The notes under the pieces are model-generated. The model made no database searches. It saw nothing but the letters and a program-made list of their open reading frames with translations, and was not told the origin of the DNA. Below, piece after piece: positions 30,434 through 40,359 of a stretch of 64,000 nt of DNA; position 1 is the first letter of the stretch, and every line of letters begins with the position of its first letter. The stretch comes from Bacteroidia bacterium. Its GTDB lineage: Bacteria; Bacteroidota; Bacteroidia; Flavobacteriales; Flavobacteriaceae. Made by a program: the position numbers and the translations under genes. Location of the stretch: NCBI GenBank assembly GCA_030429835.1, contig JAUIGC010000001.1:60082-124081 (forward strand), in the 5' to 3' direction.

Positions 30434-30853
30434 ATGAAATATGGAAGTTTGGTCATTGAAAAAAAGGAATATGTGCTTTTGAAGCGATTGATGAACCTTT
30501 CTGGTTTTTACAAGGACGACACCCTGCGAAAGTCAGTCATAAAACTTTACGGGGAACTGGAGACCGCACACGTCCAGGATGAATTGGAAATGCCAAGTGA
30601 CGTTGTACGGCTCAACTCTGAGGTGACGGTAAGGTCTAAGGCGGGCTGGTTCAAGACCTTTCATTTGGTCATGCCTAAGGAGAGTGATTTAAAAAATGAC
30701 AGGATATCTATAACTACTCCAATGGGCTCTGCCGTGATCGGGTATGCCGAAGGCGACTCCCTCCTATGGGAATTTCCTTCAGGTGAGCAACAACTGACCA
30801 TCGAGAAAGTGGTACAGGCAACTAAACAGATTAACTTGGATATGGTGCTATGA
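30434..30853 (+). CDS. GreA/GreB-family (Rnk-like) protein, paralog of 27233-27709
   Basis: MKYGSLVIEKKEYVLLKRLM ... VVRLNSEVTVRSKAGWFKTFHLVMP ... ISITTPMGSAVIGYAEGDSL. Confidence 0.78.
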   Translation: MKYGSLVIEKKEYVLLKRLMNLSGFYKDDTLRKSVIKLYGELETAHVQDELEMPSDVVRLNSEVTVRSKAGWFKTFHLVMPKESDLKNDRISITTPMGSAVIGYAEGDSLLWEFPSGEQQLTIEKVVQATKQINLDMVL

Positions 30854-31266
30854 AAATGGAAAAGAGAACGAACAATTTGGGACAATTCCAAAACACCACA
30901 ATGGTCAAAGACCACACAAAGGATGTTGATGATTGGATAAACGATTTAAGGTATATCGATAAAGAATTGAAGGATTTGCTAGGTTTACAAAATGAAGCAA
31001 CTACCGGAAGAAGTCATGCCAAGCAATTGATGGCCTTAAAAAATGCGAGCTATAGGCAGATACAGGGCCTTACGGCCTACAAGGGGGCCATAGACCAGGC
31101 CTTGGAATGTGATACGGCTGCCTGTGACACCTATTTTCAAGAAAGCCATGAGGCCCACTTTCAGGAGTATCAAGGCCATTTTGACTCATTCAGGGAACTT
31201 CAGTTGGAACTGTTTCCAAAACTGAGAGCGGGCCTAGAGGCTCACTTTCGAACAATTGGGACTTAA
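30850..31266 (+). CDS. Hypothetical helical protein
   Basis: ORF overlapping the upstream stop by 4 nt (ATGA); alpha-helical composition. Confidence 0.7.
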   Translation: MKMEKRTNNLGQFQNTTMVKDHTKDVDDWINDLRYIDKELKDLLGLQNEATTGRSHAKQLMALKNASYRQIQGLTAYKGAIDQALECDTAACDTYFQESHEAHFQEYQGHFDSFRELQLELFPKLRAGLEAHFRTIGT

Positions 31267-31386
31267 CAGGTCGGGGATGATCATGAAGAAAAAAAACTGA
31301 ACAAAATGCCCATGCAACCACGACGCCAATAACAGAATTCCCGAGCTAGACCTGATTACATCAAAACCTATGATTTCTCAGATGTA

Positions 31387-31509
31387 ATGGTATTTCGAGC
31401 GAACAGGGGATTTGAAAGGGTCAAAATCCAGATCATCGAATATGCTGTTCCCATCTTTGCAGCATTGATTGCCCTAATGGCATTTGCGCTGAACATGATG
31501 TTTCGATAG
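31387..31509 (+). CDS. Small 40-aa single-TM protein (candidate)
   Basis: Manual translation MVFRANRGFERVKIQIIEYAVPIFAALIALMAFALNMMFR*: basic N-terminus then a hydrophobic helix; below the track's length cutoff. Confidence 0.4.
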   Translation: MVFRANRGFERVKIQIIEYAVPIFAALIALMAFALNMMFR

Positions 31510-31613
31510 ATGGTTCAATAATTAAAATAAAGATACCTTCTTGGCATTGAATGTCTGAACTAATAAATCCAAGTCAACATAATTTGACATTTGTCAACGT
31601 AAAACTAAACACA

Positions 31614-32456
31614 ATGGGGAAAAAAATTTTATTGCTTACCGACTTCTCAGAGAACTCTTGGAGAGCCATTAAGTACGCCGTTCGACTATACATAGATCAA
31701 AGTTGTGATTTCTACATTTTGAATACCTATGCCAAGGATTCTTTTGGTTTGGACGCTTACGTTTTGTTAGATCCTGATGATGCCTTCGGAAGGTTGTCCG
31801 AAAGCCATTCTAGAGACGAACTTGGCAACATAGTGGATTGTCTTTCAAAAGAGCACAAAAATCCGATTCATCGATTTCACGTCATTTCACGTTCCGAGCT
31901 TTTTTTGGATGCGGTTAAAAGTGTAATCGATAGTCTTAACATTGACTTAATCGTCATGGGTGCAAAGGGAATGTCGAATGAGTTCGTAAAATATGGTAAA
32001 AACACCTTAAAGGTAATCGAGAACATCAGAAACCGACCAGTTCTTGTCGTCCCTGAGAATGTTTTGGTTGATTTGCCCAAGGAAATTATTCTGGCCACAA
32101 ACTTTAATTCTGAAATAGAAGTGTCTCAACTTAAGCACCTTGTGGAAATTGCCAAAATCAATAATGCGCATATTCAGATTCTGAGTGCTGCAAATGTCAG
32201 TGAGATGACACCTGCTCAGAAAAAAAACAAGATGCTACTGGAGCTTCAATTAAACGGTATCGAATACGATTTTACTGTGTTTTTGAATATTGGAATCTTC
32301 AAAGCATTGAGTCGATTTACCAAGGCCAGGCGAAGTAGTATAATCAGTTACCTGGACAAAAAACCTTGTATTTTGCAATCCCTAGGATTGAAGAAAACTT
32401 TTTTGGGTAAGCTAGGATATAACAGTAACCTGCCCATACTCGCCCTTCATCAATAA
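31614..32456 (+). CDS. Universal stress protein (UspA) family
   Basis: MGKKILLLTDFSENSWRAIKYAVRL ... DLIVMGAKGMSNEFVKYGKNTLKVIENIRNRPVLVVPEN. ATG at 31614 preferred over the track start. Confidence 0.85.
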   Translation: MGKKILLLTDFSENSWRAIKYAVRLYIDQSCDFYILNTYAKDSFGLDAYVLLDPDDAFGRLSESHSRDELGNIVDCLSKEHKNPIHRFHVISRSELFLDAVKSVIDSLNIDLIVMGAKGMSNEFVKYGKNTLKVIENIRNRPVLVVPENVLVDLPKEIILATNFNSEIEVSQLKHLVEIAKINNAHIQILSAANVSEMTPAQKKNKMLLELQLNGIEYDFTVFLNIGIFKALSRFTKARRSSIISYLDKKPCILQSLGLKKTFLGKLGYNSNLPILALHQ

Positions 32457-32601
32457 GATTCAAAGCCATATGATTACCATAGATGGTTGTTCAATAAAGA
32501 ACTGTGGCTAGCATAAACCACCCAAAAATGATTGGAAAGGTTTGTTTTTTAAGCCTTAAAAAAAATCGTTCCAAAGTTTAATAAACTTTCAACACTATAA
32601 A

Positions 32602-34467
32602 TTGTTTATGAAGAATTTTTTTACTCATTTAAAAGGAGATCTTTTCGGAGGAATAACAGCAGGTATCGTTGCTTTACCTTTGGCGCTTGCATTTGGAGTT
32701 AGCTCTGGAATGGGGCCCAGTGCCGGTCTATATGGAGCTATATTCATCAGTTTTTTTGCTGCCCTTTTTGGGGGTACCAACACTCAAATATCGGGACCAA
32801 CCGCTCCCATGACTGCTGTGAGCATGGTGGTAATCGCAGGTATCGTAGCAATAAATGATGGCAGTCTCGAAAAGGCACTGCCCGCCATCCTTTTGGTCTT
32901 TCTCCTAGCCGGAATAATGCAAATTGGCCTGGGTCTCTTGGGTATCGGGAGGTATATTAGGTATATACCCTATCCCGTTGTTTCTGGGTTTATGACGGCC
33001 ATCGGTGTCATCATTTTGCTCACCCAAATTCTACCTGCTGTAGGCTACTACCCAAAAGAGGACGAAGAGTATGTTGAACAATTTAAACCACAGGCAGAGG
33101 GTATAATTCTAGGAAATATTCTTAAGGAAGAAACAGGAGAAGGAATTTTGGTGCTCGAAGATTTCGCGGAAACCATTGATCGGGCCAATGGGGTAACTTC
33201 AGAAGATATATTGAAAGAATCAAAAACATTAGCTAACAATGAGGCTGCTGGGGTAATTGGCACTATCAAGATTCTGCCCAGAGCACTACAAAAGATAAAT
33301 TGGATGGAGTTGGCCCTAGCCCTGGCAACCATCTTTATCATCTATGGCTTTAAACGCATTACAAGTGCCATTCCGAGCGCATTGGTCGCCCTCGTAGTCG
33401 TAACCGGTGTGGCTTATGGCTTTGGATTGAATTATCGCTCCATCGAGCAAATACCAAGCGGCCTTCCTGTACCGAATTTTGATATTTTCACCGAGTTTGA
33501 ACTGGGTTCGGTAACACCTTATATTTTTACTGCATTGACCTTGGCATTACTCGGTGCAATAGATTCCCTATTGACCTCGGTGGTAGCCGACAATATGACG
33601 AAGACAAAGCATCGCCCAAACCAAGAATTGATTGGTCAGGGCATTGGAAACAGTATTGCAGCAGTTTTTGGGGGCATTCCAGGTGCTGGTGCAACCATAC
33701 GTACTGTAGTGAACATAAATGCTGGAGGCAAAACCAAATTATCTGGAATGATTGCTGGGATTCTACTATTGGTTATCCTTTTGGCCTTTGGTCCGGTAGC
33801 CTCACAAATACCGGCAGCGGTTCTGGCTGGAATTCTTGTTACCGTTGGGATTGGAGTTATGGACTATAAAGGCCTAAAAGCGATTCCGTTCTTACCAAAA
33901 GATACTAAAATCGGGCCTATTAAATTCAGTTCCGAAGTTGTGATCATGCTGGTAGTACTGGTATTATCGTCGATTTGGAATTTGGTATATGCCGTTGGCA
34001 TTGGTCTAATTATCGCATCATTGATGTTCATGAAAAAAATGGGTGAACTGACAGCAGAACGAAGTGATGTGAAAACTCTTAGGAATGAAAAGGGATGGGC
34101 CGATGAAGCTGATTTTCCTGAAACCTTAAAAGAAGAAGTCTTTATCAAACATCTTAAGGGGCCCTTATTTTTCGGTTCTACCAGTGAATTTCAAAATTTG
34201 GCCAACCAAATACCCAGAACGGCAAAAACTTTGATTGTACGGATGGGACGGGTTCAGTATTTAGATCAATCTGGGCTATATACCTTGGAAGATGTTCTTC
34301 TTGATTTGAAAAAGTCCCATATCAATGTTCTTTTTGTGAATATTTTGAAACAACCGAAATACATGATGGAAAGGGTAAACATCATTCCACATCTTGTTCC
34401 GGGTCATCATATTTTCAAAGACTTTTCAGAATGCCTCGAATGGATAAAGCAAAAAGAGGCTAGATAA
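32602..34467 (+). CDS. SulP family anion transporter with STAS domain
   Basis: LKGDLFGGITAGIVALPLALAFGVSSGMGPSAGLYGAIF; NTQISGPTAPM; C-terminal STAS (VQYLDQSGLYTLEDVL). Confidence 0.95.
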   Translation: MFMKNFFTHLKGDLFGGITAGIVALPLALAFGVSSGMGPSAGLYGAIFISFFAALFGGTNTQISGPTAPMTAVSMVVIAGIVAINDGSLEKALPAILLVFLLAGIMQIGLGLLGIGRYIRYIPYPVVSGFMTAIGVIILLTQILPAVGYYPKEDEEYVEQFKPQAEGIILGNILKEETGEGILVLEDFAETIDRANGVTSEDILKESKTLANNEAAGVIGTIKILPRALQKINWMELALALATIFIIYGFKRITSAIPSALVALVVVTGVAYGFGLNYRSIEQIPSGLPVPNFDIFTEFELGSVTPYIFTALTLALLGAIDSLLTSVVADNMTKTKHRPNQELIGQGIGNSIAAVFGGIPGAGATIRTVVNINAGGKTKLSGMIAGILLLVILLAFGPVASQIPAAVLAGILVTVGIGVMDYKGLKAIPFLPKDTKIGPIKFSSEVVIMLVVLVLSSIWNLVYAVGIGLIIASLMFMKKMGELTAERSDVKTLRNEKGWADEADFPETLKEEVFIKHLKGPLFFGSTSEFQNLANQIPRTAKTLIVRMGRVQYLDQSGLYTLEDVLLDLKKSHINVLFVNILKQPKYMMERVNIIPHLVPGHHIFKDFSECLEWIKQKEAR

Positions 34468-34552
34468 AGTGGAAAACAACAAAAAAATATCCAGGCAAGT
34501 TTTATGAAGGAAGTCTAGATTTACAAAGAACAATTTAAAAATAGAACACATC

Positions 34553-35059
34553 ATGATAAGATTTCTTCTGTCTACCCTTATTTTACTGCTATGTTCCTGT
34601 AACGAATTTGAAGATCAAATTGAATTCCAAGATGAAGTCTACGCTGCTAGAACCACGGATATTAAAGCATTATATTCCCTTGAATCGGGTAAGTCCTATC
34701 TATCCGTATACCCGGAGATTTATAGCATTTCAGAGCATAAAAAACATAGTCTCACGGTAATCGCAAGTATTAAAAATATCAGTTTAAAAGATACATTGTA
34801 CATCCAAAAGGCCGAATACTATGATACCAATGCAAAACTGGTACATACTTATATAGATAGGCCAATTTATGTTAGTCCTTTGGAGACCATTGAAATTGTA
34901 ATCGACGAAATTGACCTAACCGGGGGAACGGGGGCCAACTTTATCTTTGAATGGAAAATAAAACCGAAGTCGTCGGAACCATTCTTTGAAGGTATAATGA
35001 TATCTACGTACAGTACTCAGGGATTGTCCTTTACAACCCAAGGCAAAAGAATAGAATAA
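34553..35059 (+). CDS. DUF3124-like lipoprotein
   Basis: LLLCSCNEF lipobox; SYLSVYPEIYS..., ETIEIVIDEIDLTGGTGANFIFEW. Confidence 0.72.
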   Translation: MIRFLLSTLILLLCSCNEFEDQIEFQDEVYAARTTDIKALYSLESGKSYLSVYPEIYSISEHKKHSLTVIASIKNISLKDTLYIQKAEYYDTNAKLVHTYIDRPIYVSPLETIEIVIDEIDLTGGTGANFIFEWKIKPKSSEPFFEGIMISTYSTQGLSFTTQGKRIE

Positions 35060-35116
35060 GATCTTAATGATATATTACGGATACATCAGGAATGTTTTAA
35101 ACAATACCGATAAACG

Positions 35117-36361
35117 ATGCAGAAAGAAATAAATAGGCTGCTCTACGATTATCTAATAAAAACTGGTATTGGCGAGCAATATGCGTCGTATCTAAACCTA
35201 TTTATATTACTCATAGGAGCTATCGTAGTGGCCGGATTGCTCTATTTGATCATATGGAGAATTTTACGGTCTATTTCTGTGAGATTGGCACGCAATACCT
35301 CGACCAATTTTGATAATTTTTTGGTAGCCCATAAAGTTCCAAGGTATTTAGCCCATATAGTTCCGTTATTACTACTATTTGAATTAGTTCCCTTAGTCTT
35401 CGCCGATTTTGAATATGGAGCCAACATTGCCGAAAAAATACTGCAAATTCTTTTTGTGTTACTGGCGTTGTTTATGGCCAAAAGTATTTTCAGGAGTATA
35501 AATGAATACCTTAAGACCAAACCCAGGTTCCATGATAAGCCAATGGATAGTTACATTCAGGTATTTATGATCTTCGCTTGGTTTGTAGGCATCTTGACCA
35601 TTTTGGCGATTATAACCGATGTTCAAATATGGAAGTTTTTCACAGCCTTGGGTGCCGGGTCTGCCATCATTCTCTTAATCTTTAAAGATTCAATATTGGG
35701 GCTTGTAGCCAGCATACAAGTCAGTGCAAATGACATGGTACGTATTGGTGACTGGATAACTTTCGATAAATATGGAGCGGATGGAGATGTCATCGAAATC
35801 ACCCTCGCTACGGTAAAGGTGGGCAATTTTGACAAGACGATTACTACTATTCCAACGTACGCACTGATATCTGATTCGTTCAAGAATTGGCGCGGTATGC
35901 AAGATTCAGGTGGTAGACGTATCAAAAGGGCTTTGGTCATAAGATAACAAAAAATTAGGTTTTTAAGCGACGAGGATATTGAATCCCTAAAAAAAATTCA
36001 GCTCATTCAAACTTACCTAGAATTAAGGGTCGATAAAATAAACGCGTACAATAAAGAAGTTCAAGCAGATAAAGAATTGGCCTTAAATGGAAGGAACCAT
36101 ACAAATTTTGGAGTGTTTCGCAAGTACGTCAGTGAATATTTAGAAAATAATCCTGCCGTAAACAAAGGCATGACCTTAATGGTGCGCCAACTATCTCCGA
36201 CCACGCAAGGTATTCCCTTGGAAATCTATGCTTTTAGCGCCGACAAACGCTGGGAAAACTACGAATACGTTATGGCCGATATTTTCGATCATCTCTTGGC
36301 CGCCTTGTCGCATTTCGATCTTGAGGTATTTGAGCTACCTGTATCCTTGGGAACTAAGTAG
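35117..36361 (+). pseudogene. MscS-family (YbdG-like) mechanosensitive channel interrupted by an in-frame TAA
   Basis: 35117-35947 and 36077-36361 are in the same frame. Reading through TAA (35945-35947) gives ...GRRIKRALVIR*QKIRFLSDEDIESLKKIQLIQTYLELRVDKINAYNKEVQADKELALNGRNHTNFGVFRKYV..., continuous coding to the natural stop. Confidence 0.88.
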
Positions 36362-36599
36362 ACTATCATAATGCTATGCTATACACTATATAACAACTGT
36401 TGAAAGTTTCTAAACTTTCGTCCGTATGCCTTAAGATAAATTATGCAGTTTCTGTGAAGAGTTGAATCTTTTTCAATATGTTATGAATCCGCTTCATGGT
36501 TTCTTCCTTTATGCCTTCTAACCATAAAGTTAAGAAATATACTTTACATTTAATTAACATTAAATTTACATATGTAGTATGTCAACTCAAATATTCTCC

Positions 36600-37794
36600 T
36601 CATACTGTACCTTCCTTTCCTGCTCCCCAACCCATAAAAAATTTAAGTACGGCTAGTACTAGGAGCAACAAAAGACCATAAGTCCAATCACTGATCATAT
36701 CATAAAGGCTTCTAAATAAAATAGGGCCCATTGCTGCTACAAAATATCCAATGGATCGTGCCATTCCTGAAAGTTCGGTTGCCGATTGCGCATCTTTTGT
36801 ACGCAAGACTAGAAACAGCAGAGCCAAACCGAAGGTACCGCCCAATACAAAGCCGAGTATGGCCATCCACAAGGGAACCACCCCAAAAGATGGAAGAAGT
36901 AGCCCTACCAATCCCAATATATCTAACAGCACCAATATTGTAACAACTAATCTTTGGTTTCTTCTTTTCCCAGCAAGGGTCGGAATGATAAGTGAGCCCA
37001 AGATACCGGTCACTTGACAAAGTGAGAGCATCCAATCCGAATAGTTGGCATCGTAGCCCCTGTCCAGTAGCATTGCGGGAAGCCACGCAAGTATGACATA
37101 AAAGGTCAACGATTGCAAACCCATAAAAAGGGCCGCTTGCCATGCAATAGCAGAACCTACCAACGCTTTGATGCCATCACGAAACCCCCTGTTTTGCCTA
37201 TCAATCTTAATGCGATATACCTGGGGAACCCATATTAATGTAGCCAACAATGCGGGGAATGCCTATATTGCCAAAGATCCGCGCCAACCCAAACCAATTT
37301 CGTCCGCCAGTGGTACACTTATACCTGCTGCAACTGTAGCTCCCAAGACCATAACACTGGAATACAGACTCGTGATGAATCCTGATTTTTTTGAAAAGTT
37401 CCTTTTGGTCAGACTTGGTAGCAGAACATTGCCGAAAGCGATGGCGACACCTAGGGATACTGTGCCTATGTATAGGGCAGGAAGCCAATCCAGTATTTGT
37501 AACGCAATTCCGGCAGTTAGTAATACCATGGCGCCTAATAGGGTGCCTCCGATTCCAAAACGCTTAGTGAACATAGAGATCAACGCTATTATGATTCCAA
37601 AAATGATTAAAGGTAGTGTTGTCAAAAGGCCCAAAAGCGAATTTGACAGCCGGAATCGTAGCGAATATCATCTATCAATGGCCCCACACTGGCTAAGGCA
37701 GGCCGTAGATTAAAGCAATTGCCAAAATACCAATAATCAAAAGCGAGTCGCCGTATTTCGACTTTGCGGTAGAGTTGCGCTTTAGAATAAATTT
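36600..37794 (-). pseudogene. MFS transporter (CynX/NimT-type) with one nonsense codon and two apparent frameshifts
   Basis: In-frame TAG at 37263-37265 (GWRGSLAI*AFPALLATLIWVPQ, expected W). Frame changes near 37712-37716 (LLIIGILAIA / NLRPALASVGPLIDDIRYDSG) and 37646-37650 (DSG / SNSLLGLLTTLPL). Confidence 0.88.
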
Positions 37795-37982
37795 AGTGTA
37801 TCTCCTAATAAACGCTCTAAAGTAGGCAAAGCAAATCAGTTATAATAGAATCTCCTGCATTTCTGGTTGAGGTGTTCTTTGTACGGTGAAACAATTTAAT
37901 CCAGTTATGAACTTTACCAAACCTTTATGAATTTTCTTTAATCAAATCAAGGTCTTCAACGTATTTTTGGAGATTATTCATT

Positions 37983-38441
37983 TTGTATAGAAGAATGATT
38001 CTTGACCTGCTTATTGCGATACTTTGGAGCATGTCGCCCTTTGGAGAGGCCAAAGTTGGAATTCCCTATGGTTTAGTCAAGGGTCTCAATAGTTATTTAG
38101 TTCTTGGTGCATGTTTCTTGGCAAATGTTATGGTATTTCCCATTATGACGTTCTTTTTGGAACGTATCAATAAATATTTCATTAAATGGCGATTTTACAA
38201 AAAATCCGCAATTTTTATTGCCCGAAAGGCTAAGACAGGGTCAGCCGGTAAAATCCAAAAGTTTGGTTTTTTTGGTCTAGTACTTTTCGTAATGCTGCCC
38301 GTGCCCGGAACTGGTGTCTATGCGGGAAGTATTGCCGCCTACCTCTTGAAAATGGAAAAACAAAAAGCATTTTGGGCCAATACCATAGGTATTTTAATTT
38401 CGTCCCTAATCGTATGGTCTGCTACCATGCTTTCTACTTAA
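37983..38441 (+). CDS. Small multidrug export-like membrane protein (COG2426 type)
   Basis: SPFGEAKVGIPYGLVKGLNSYLVLGACFLANVMVFP ... MLPVPGTGVYAGSIAAYLL. Confidence 0.75.
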   Translation: MYRRMILDLLIAILWSMSPFGEAKVGIPYGLVKGLNSYLVLGACFLANVMVFPIMTFFLERINKYFIKWRFYKKSAIFIARKAKTGSAGKIQKFGFFGLVLFVMLPVPGTGVYAGSIAAYLLKMEKQKAFWANTIGILISSLIVWSATMLST

Positions 38442-38548
38442 AACTGGACTATTTAAATCTGTTCAAAAAGGCACTGGCACGGTATATACATTACAAACCA
38501 TATTTTCCTATCTGGGCTTCAATTGCTCAGCATCCTTTTTTTTGTTGA

Positions 38549-38905
38549 ATGTCATTATGTATCTACGAAATTGGAAAATCCGTCATGAACATTAAAATTT
38601 ATGGCGGAAGTGGATTTATTCCAGTTTGTGAACCTGGCTTCCAAAAATATGGAGGTAACACCACCTGCATTTACATGGATTTGCTGATAAATGACCGCAG
38701 TAAAATGATTGTTCTTTTTGACACAGGCACAGGTATACGGCAACTATCCGCAGATATTGAATCTGGTAAGCTTCCACAAGCGGATTTTATCCTATTGATA
38801 TTTACCCATTTGCATTGAGACCATATTCAAGGTTTCCCCTTCTTTTCGCTTTTAATTGAGAAATTTCACTGGATCGATAATTATTATTATTCGGCCAAAG
38901 CTGAG
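38549..38905 (+). pseudogene. MBL-fold metallo-hydrolase remnant, nonsense codon plus 3' truncation
   Basis: MNIKIYGGSGFIPVCEPGFQKYGGNTTC ... LFDTGTGIRQL ... FTHLH*DHIQGFPFF: TGA at 38816-38818 replaces the expected W inside HxHxDH; similarity ends next to the recombinase gene. Confidence 0.85.
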
Positions 38906-40141
38906 TTAAATATTGTTCCAAGCTTTGGACATTTCCTCCTGCTTTAGTTTTTCAGCTATTTTTACATAGCGTCGAAAGGTTTCTTCCTTTTTATGGCCAG
39001 TGATATTTCTTACTACCATTTCCTTCATACCCAATACTAGGCTATTGGTCACAAACGTTTTTCGGGCGGTATGGCTTGTAATGAGCTCATATTTTGGAAC
39101 GGTCTTATCCAAACGTTTTTTACCACGATAACGTGTTATCGAAGTGGCGGCATCGATTCCAGCCAATCGACAGCATTCCTTGACATACGAATTGAATTTT
39201 TGCGGGGATATTATGGGCAGAGGTTCCCAAATCGTATCCCGATATCTTTGTAATATGGATTTTGCATATACGTTTAATGGAATCCGATGATCTATGGTGC
39301 GGGTCTTTTGAATGTTAAGCTTAATCTCGTTCTCCATGATGTTTGATGGCCGAAGGTTTTTTAAATCCGAAAAACGCAGGCCTGTAAAGCATCCAAAACA
39401 GTATACATCTCGAACCCGACGCAATTTTTCTTTTTTAAACTCGTGATGGTACAGTTTCATCAATTCTTCAAGGGTCAAATAAATTACCTCGATTTCCTCT
39501 TCGGGAGCTTGAAATTTCAAAAAGTCCAAATTTTCATGATAGTCATTTTCCATGGCCCAACGCATAAATGTCTTTAACGTTGTAATCAACCTTGAGAAAT
39601 AATTGTTTTTTGTTTTCTTTTCTACAAAACAGAATTCCTGAAACTTGGCAAAAAATTCCTTGTTGATGGTATCAAAGCGAAGGGGATATTTTTTCCGTTC
39701 GCTGAAATCCCTAAAAACGTTCAAGGCAGTCACATAGGATTTAATAGTTCTCTCTGCTTTGGTCAGTTTACCAGAATCGATAAATTCATTAAAACAAAGC
39801 ACAAAATCCTTAGATACGTTGACGCCTAAATCGGAATCAAATCGGGCCAGAAAATCTTCCTGGCTAGGAGTCATTTCATGAAGGTGGTAGAATCGAAATA
39901 TTTCTTTGGCTTTTTGCTCAAAACGCTCAATCTTATCATTGTATTCCAAATGATAATTGTATGGTTCGGATTTGAGGGGCGCTTTTATGCGTTCATTTTT
40001 ATCATTCCAATGTTTTAAACTGGACTTGGCTCCTTCAACTGTTCTTCTTATTCGAAATCCATCGAAGGTAATCACAGCTCTAACAGGCATTAATCCATGC
40101 CTGTCCGTCTTGTCCTTTCTTATCTCAAATGAAACTTGCAT
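38906..40141 (-). CDS. Tyrosine recombinase/phage-type integrase
   Basis: CFGCFTGLRFSDLKNLRPSNI, HTARKTFVTNSLVLG, NITGHKKEETFRRYVKIAE catalytic motifs; Bacteroidetes-type N-terminal MQVSFEIRKDKTDRHGLMPVRAVI. ATG at 40141 preferred to the track start at 40192. Confidence 0.94.
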   Translation of the reverse strand: MQVSFEIRKDKTDRHGLMPVRAVITFDGFRIRRTVEGAKSSLKHWNDKNERIKAPLKSEPYNYHLEYNDKIERFEQKAKEIFRFYHLHEMTPSQEDFLARFDSDLGVNVSKDFVLCFNEFIDSGKLTKAERTIKSYVTALNVFRDFSERKKYPLRFDTINKEFFAKFQEFCFVEKKTKNNYFSRLITTLKTFMRWAMENDYHENLDFLKFQAPEEEIEVIYLTLEELMKLYHHEFKKEKLRRVRDVYCFGCFTGLRFSDLKNLRPSNIMENEIKLNIQKTRTIDHRIPLNVYAKSILQRYRDTIWEPLPIISPQKFNSYVKECCRLAGIDAATSITRYRGKKRLDKTVPKYELITSHTARKTFVTNSLVLGMKEMVVRNITGHKKEETFRRYVKIAEKLKQEEMSKAWNNI

Positions 40142-40166
40142 ACTGTGTAAAGATATGAAACCTGAT

Positions 40167-40190
40167 AAAATAGGGGGCAAAATAGGGGGC
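40167..40190. repeat. 12-bp tandem repeat AAAATAGGGGGC x2 directly upstream of the integrase
   Basis: AAAATAGGGGGC at 40167-40178 and 40179-40190, exact. Confidence 0.8.
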
Positions 40191-40297
40191 AATATTTTTG
40201 TAAAAATTAAAAAAGTTCAATTTTATTGAACTTCAAAAGGCCAATATACATCGATACTGAGGTATAAAAGTACATATAAGTAGGTTTAGGGGATATG

Positions 40298-40316
40298 GTA
40301 CTCCCGCCTCGAGTAC
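40298..40316. other. Short hairpin GTACTC-CCGCCTC-GAGTAC
   Basis: Perfect 6-bp arms with GC-rich loop, upstream of the integrase and next to a terminator. Confidence 0.45.
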
Positions 40317-40318
40317 AG

Positions 40319-40357
40319 AAACCCTTCTTAATCCATTTGATTTTGAAGGGTTTTTAA
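40319..40357. terminator. Terminator-like hairpin
   Basis: AAACCCTTC (40319-40327) pairs with GAAGGGTTT (40345-40353), followed by TT. Confidence 0.6.
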
Positions 40358-40359
40358 AT

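Noticed and set aside
36731-37713. Plus-strand ORFs of 70-181 aa over the MFS region
   Set aside because: Antisense shadows of the degraded MFS gene. The minus-strand translation shows clear transporter sequence and these show no family features.
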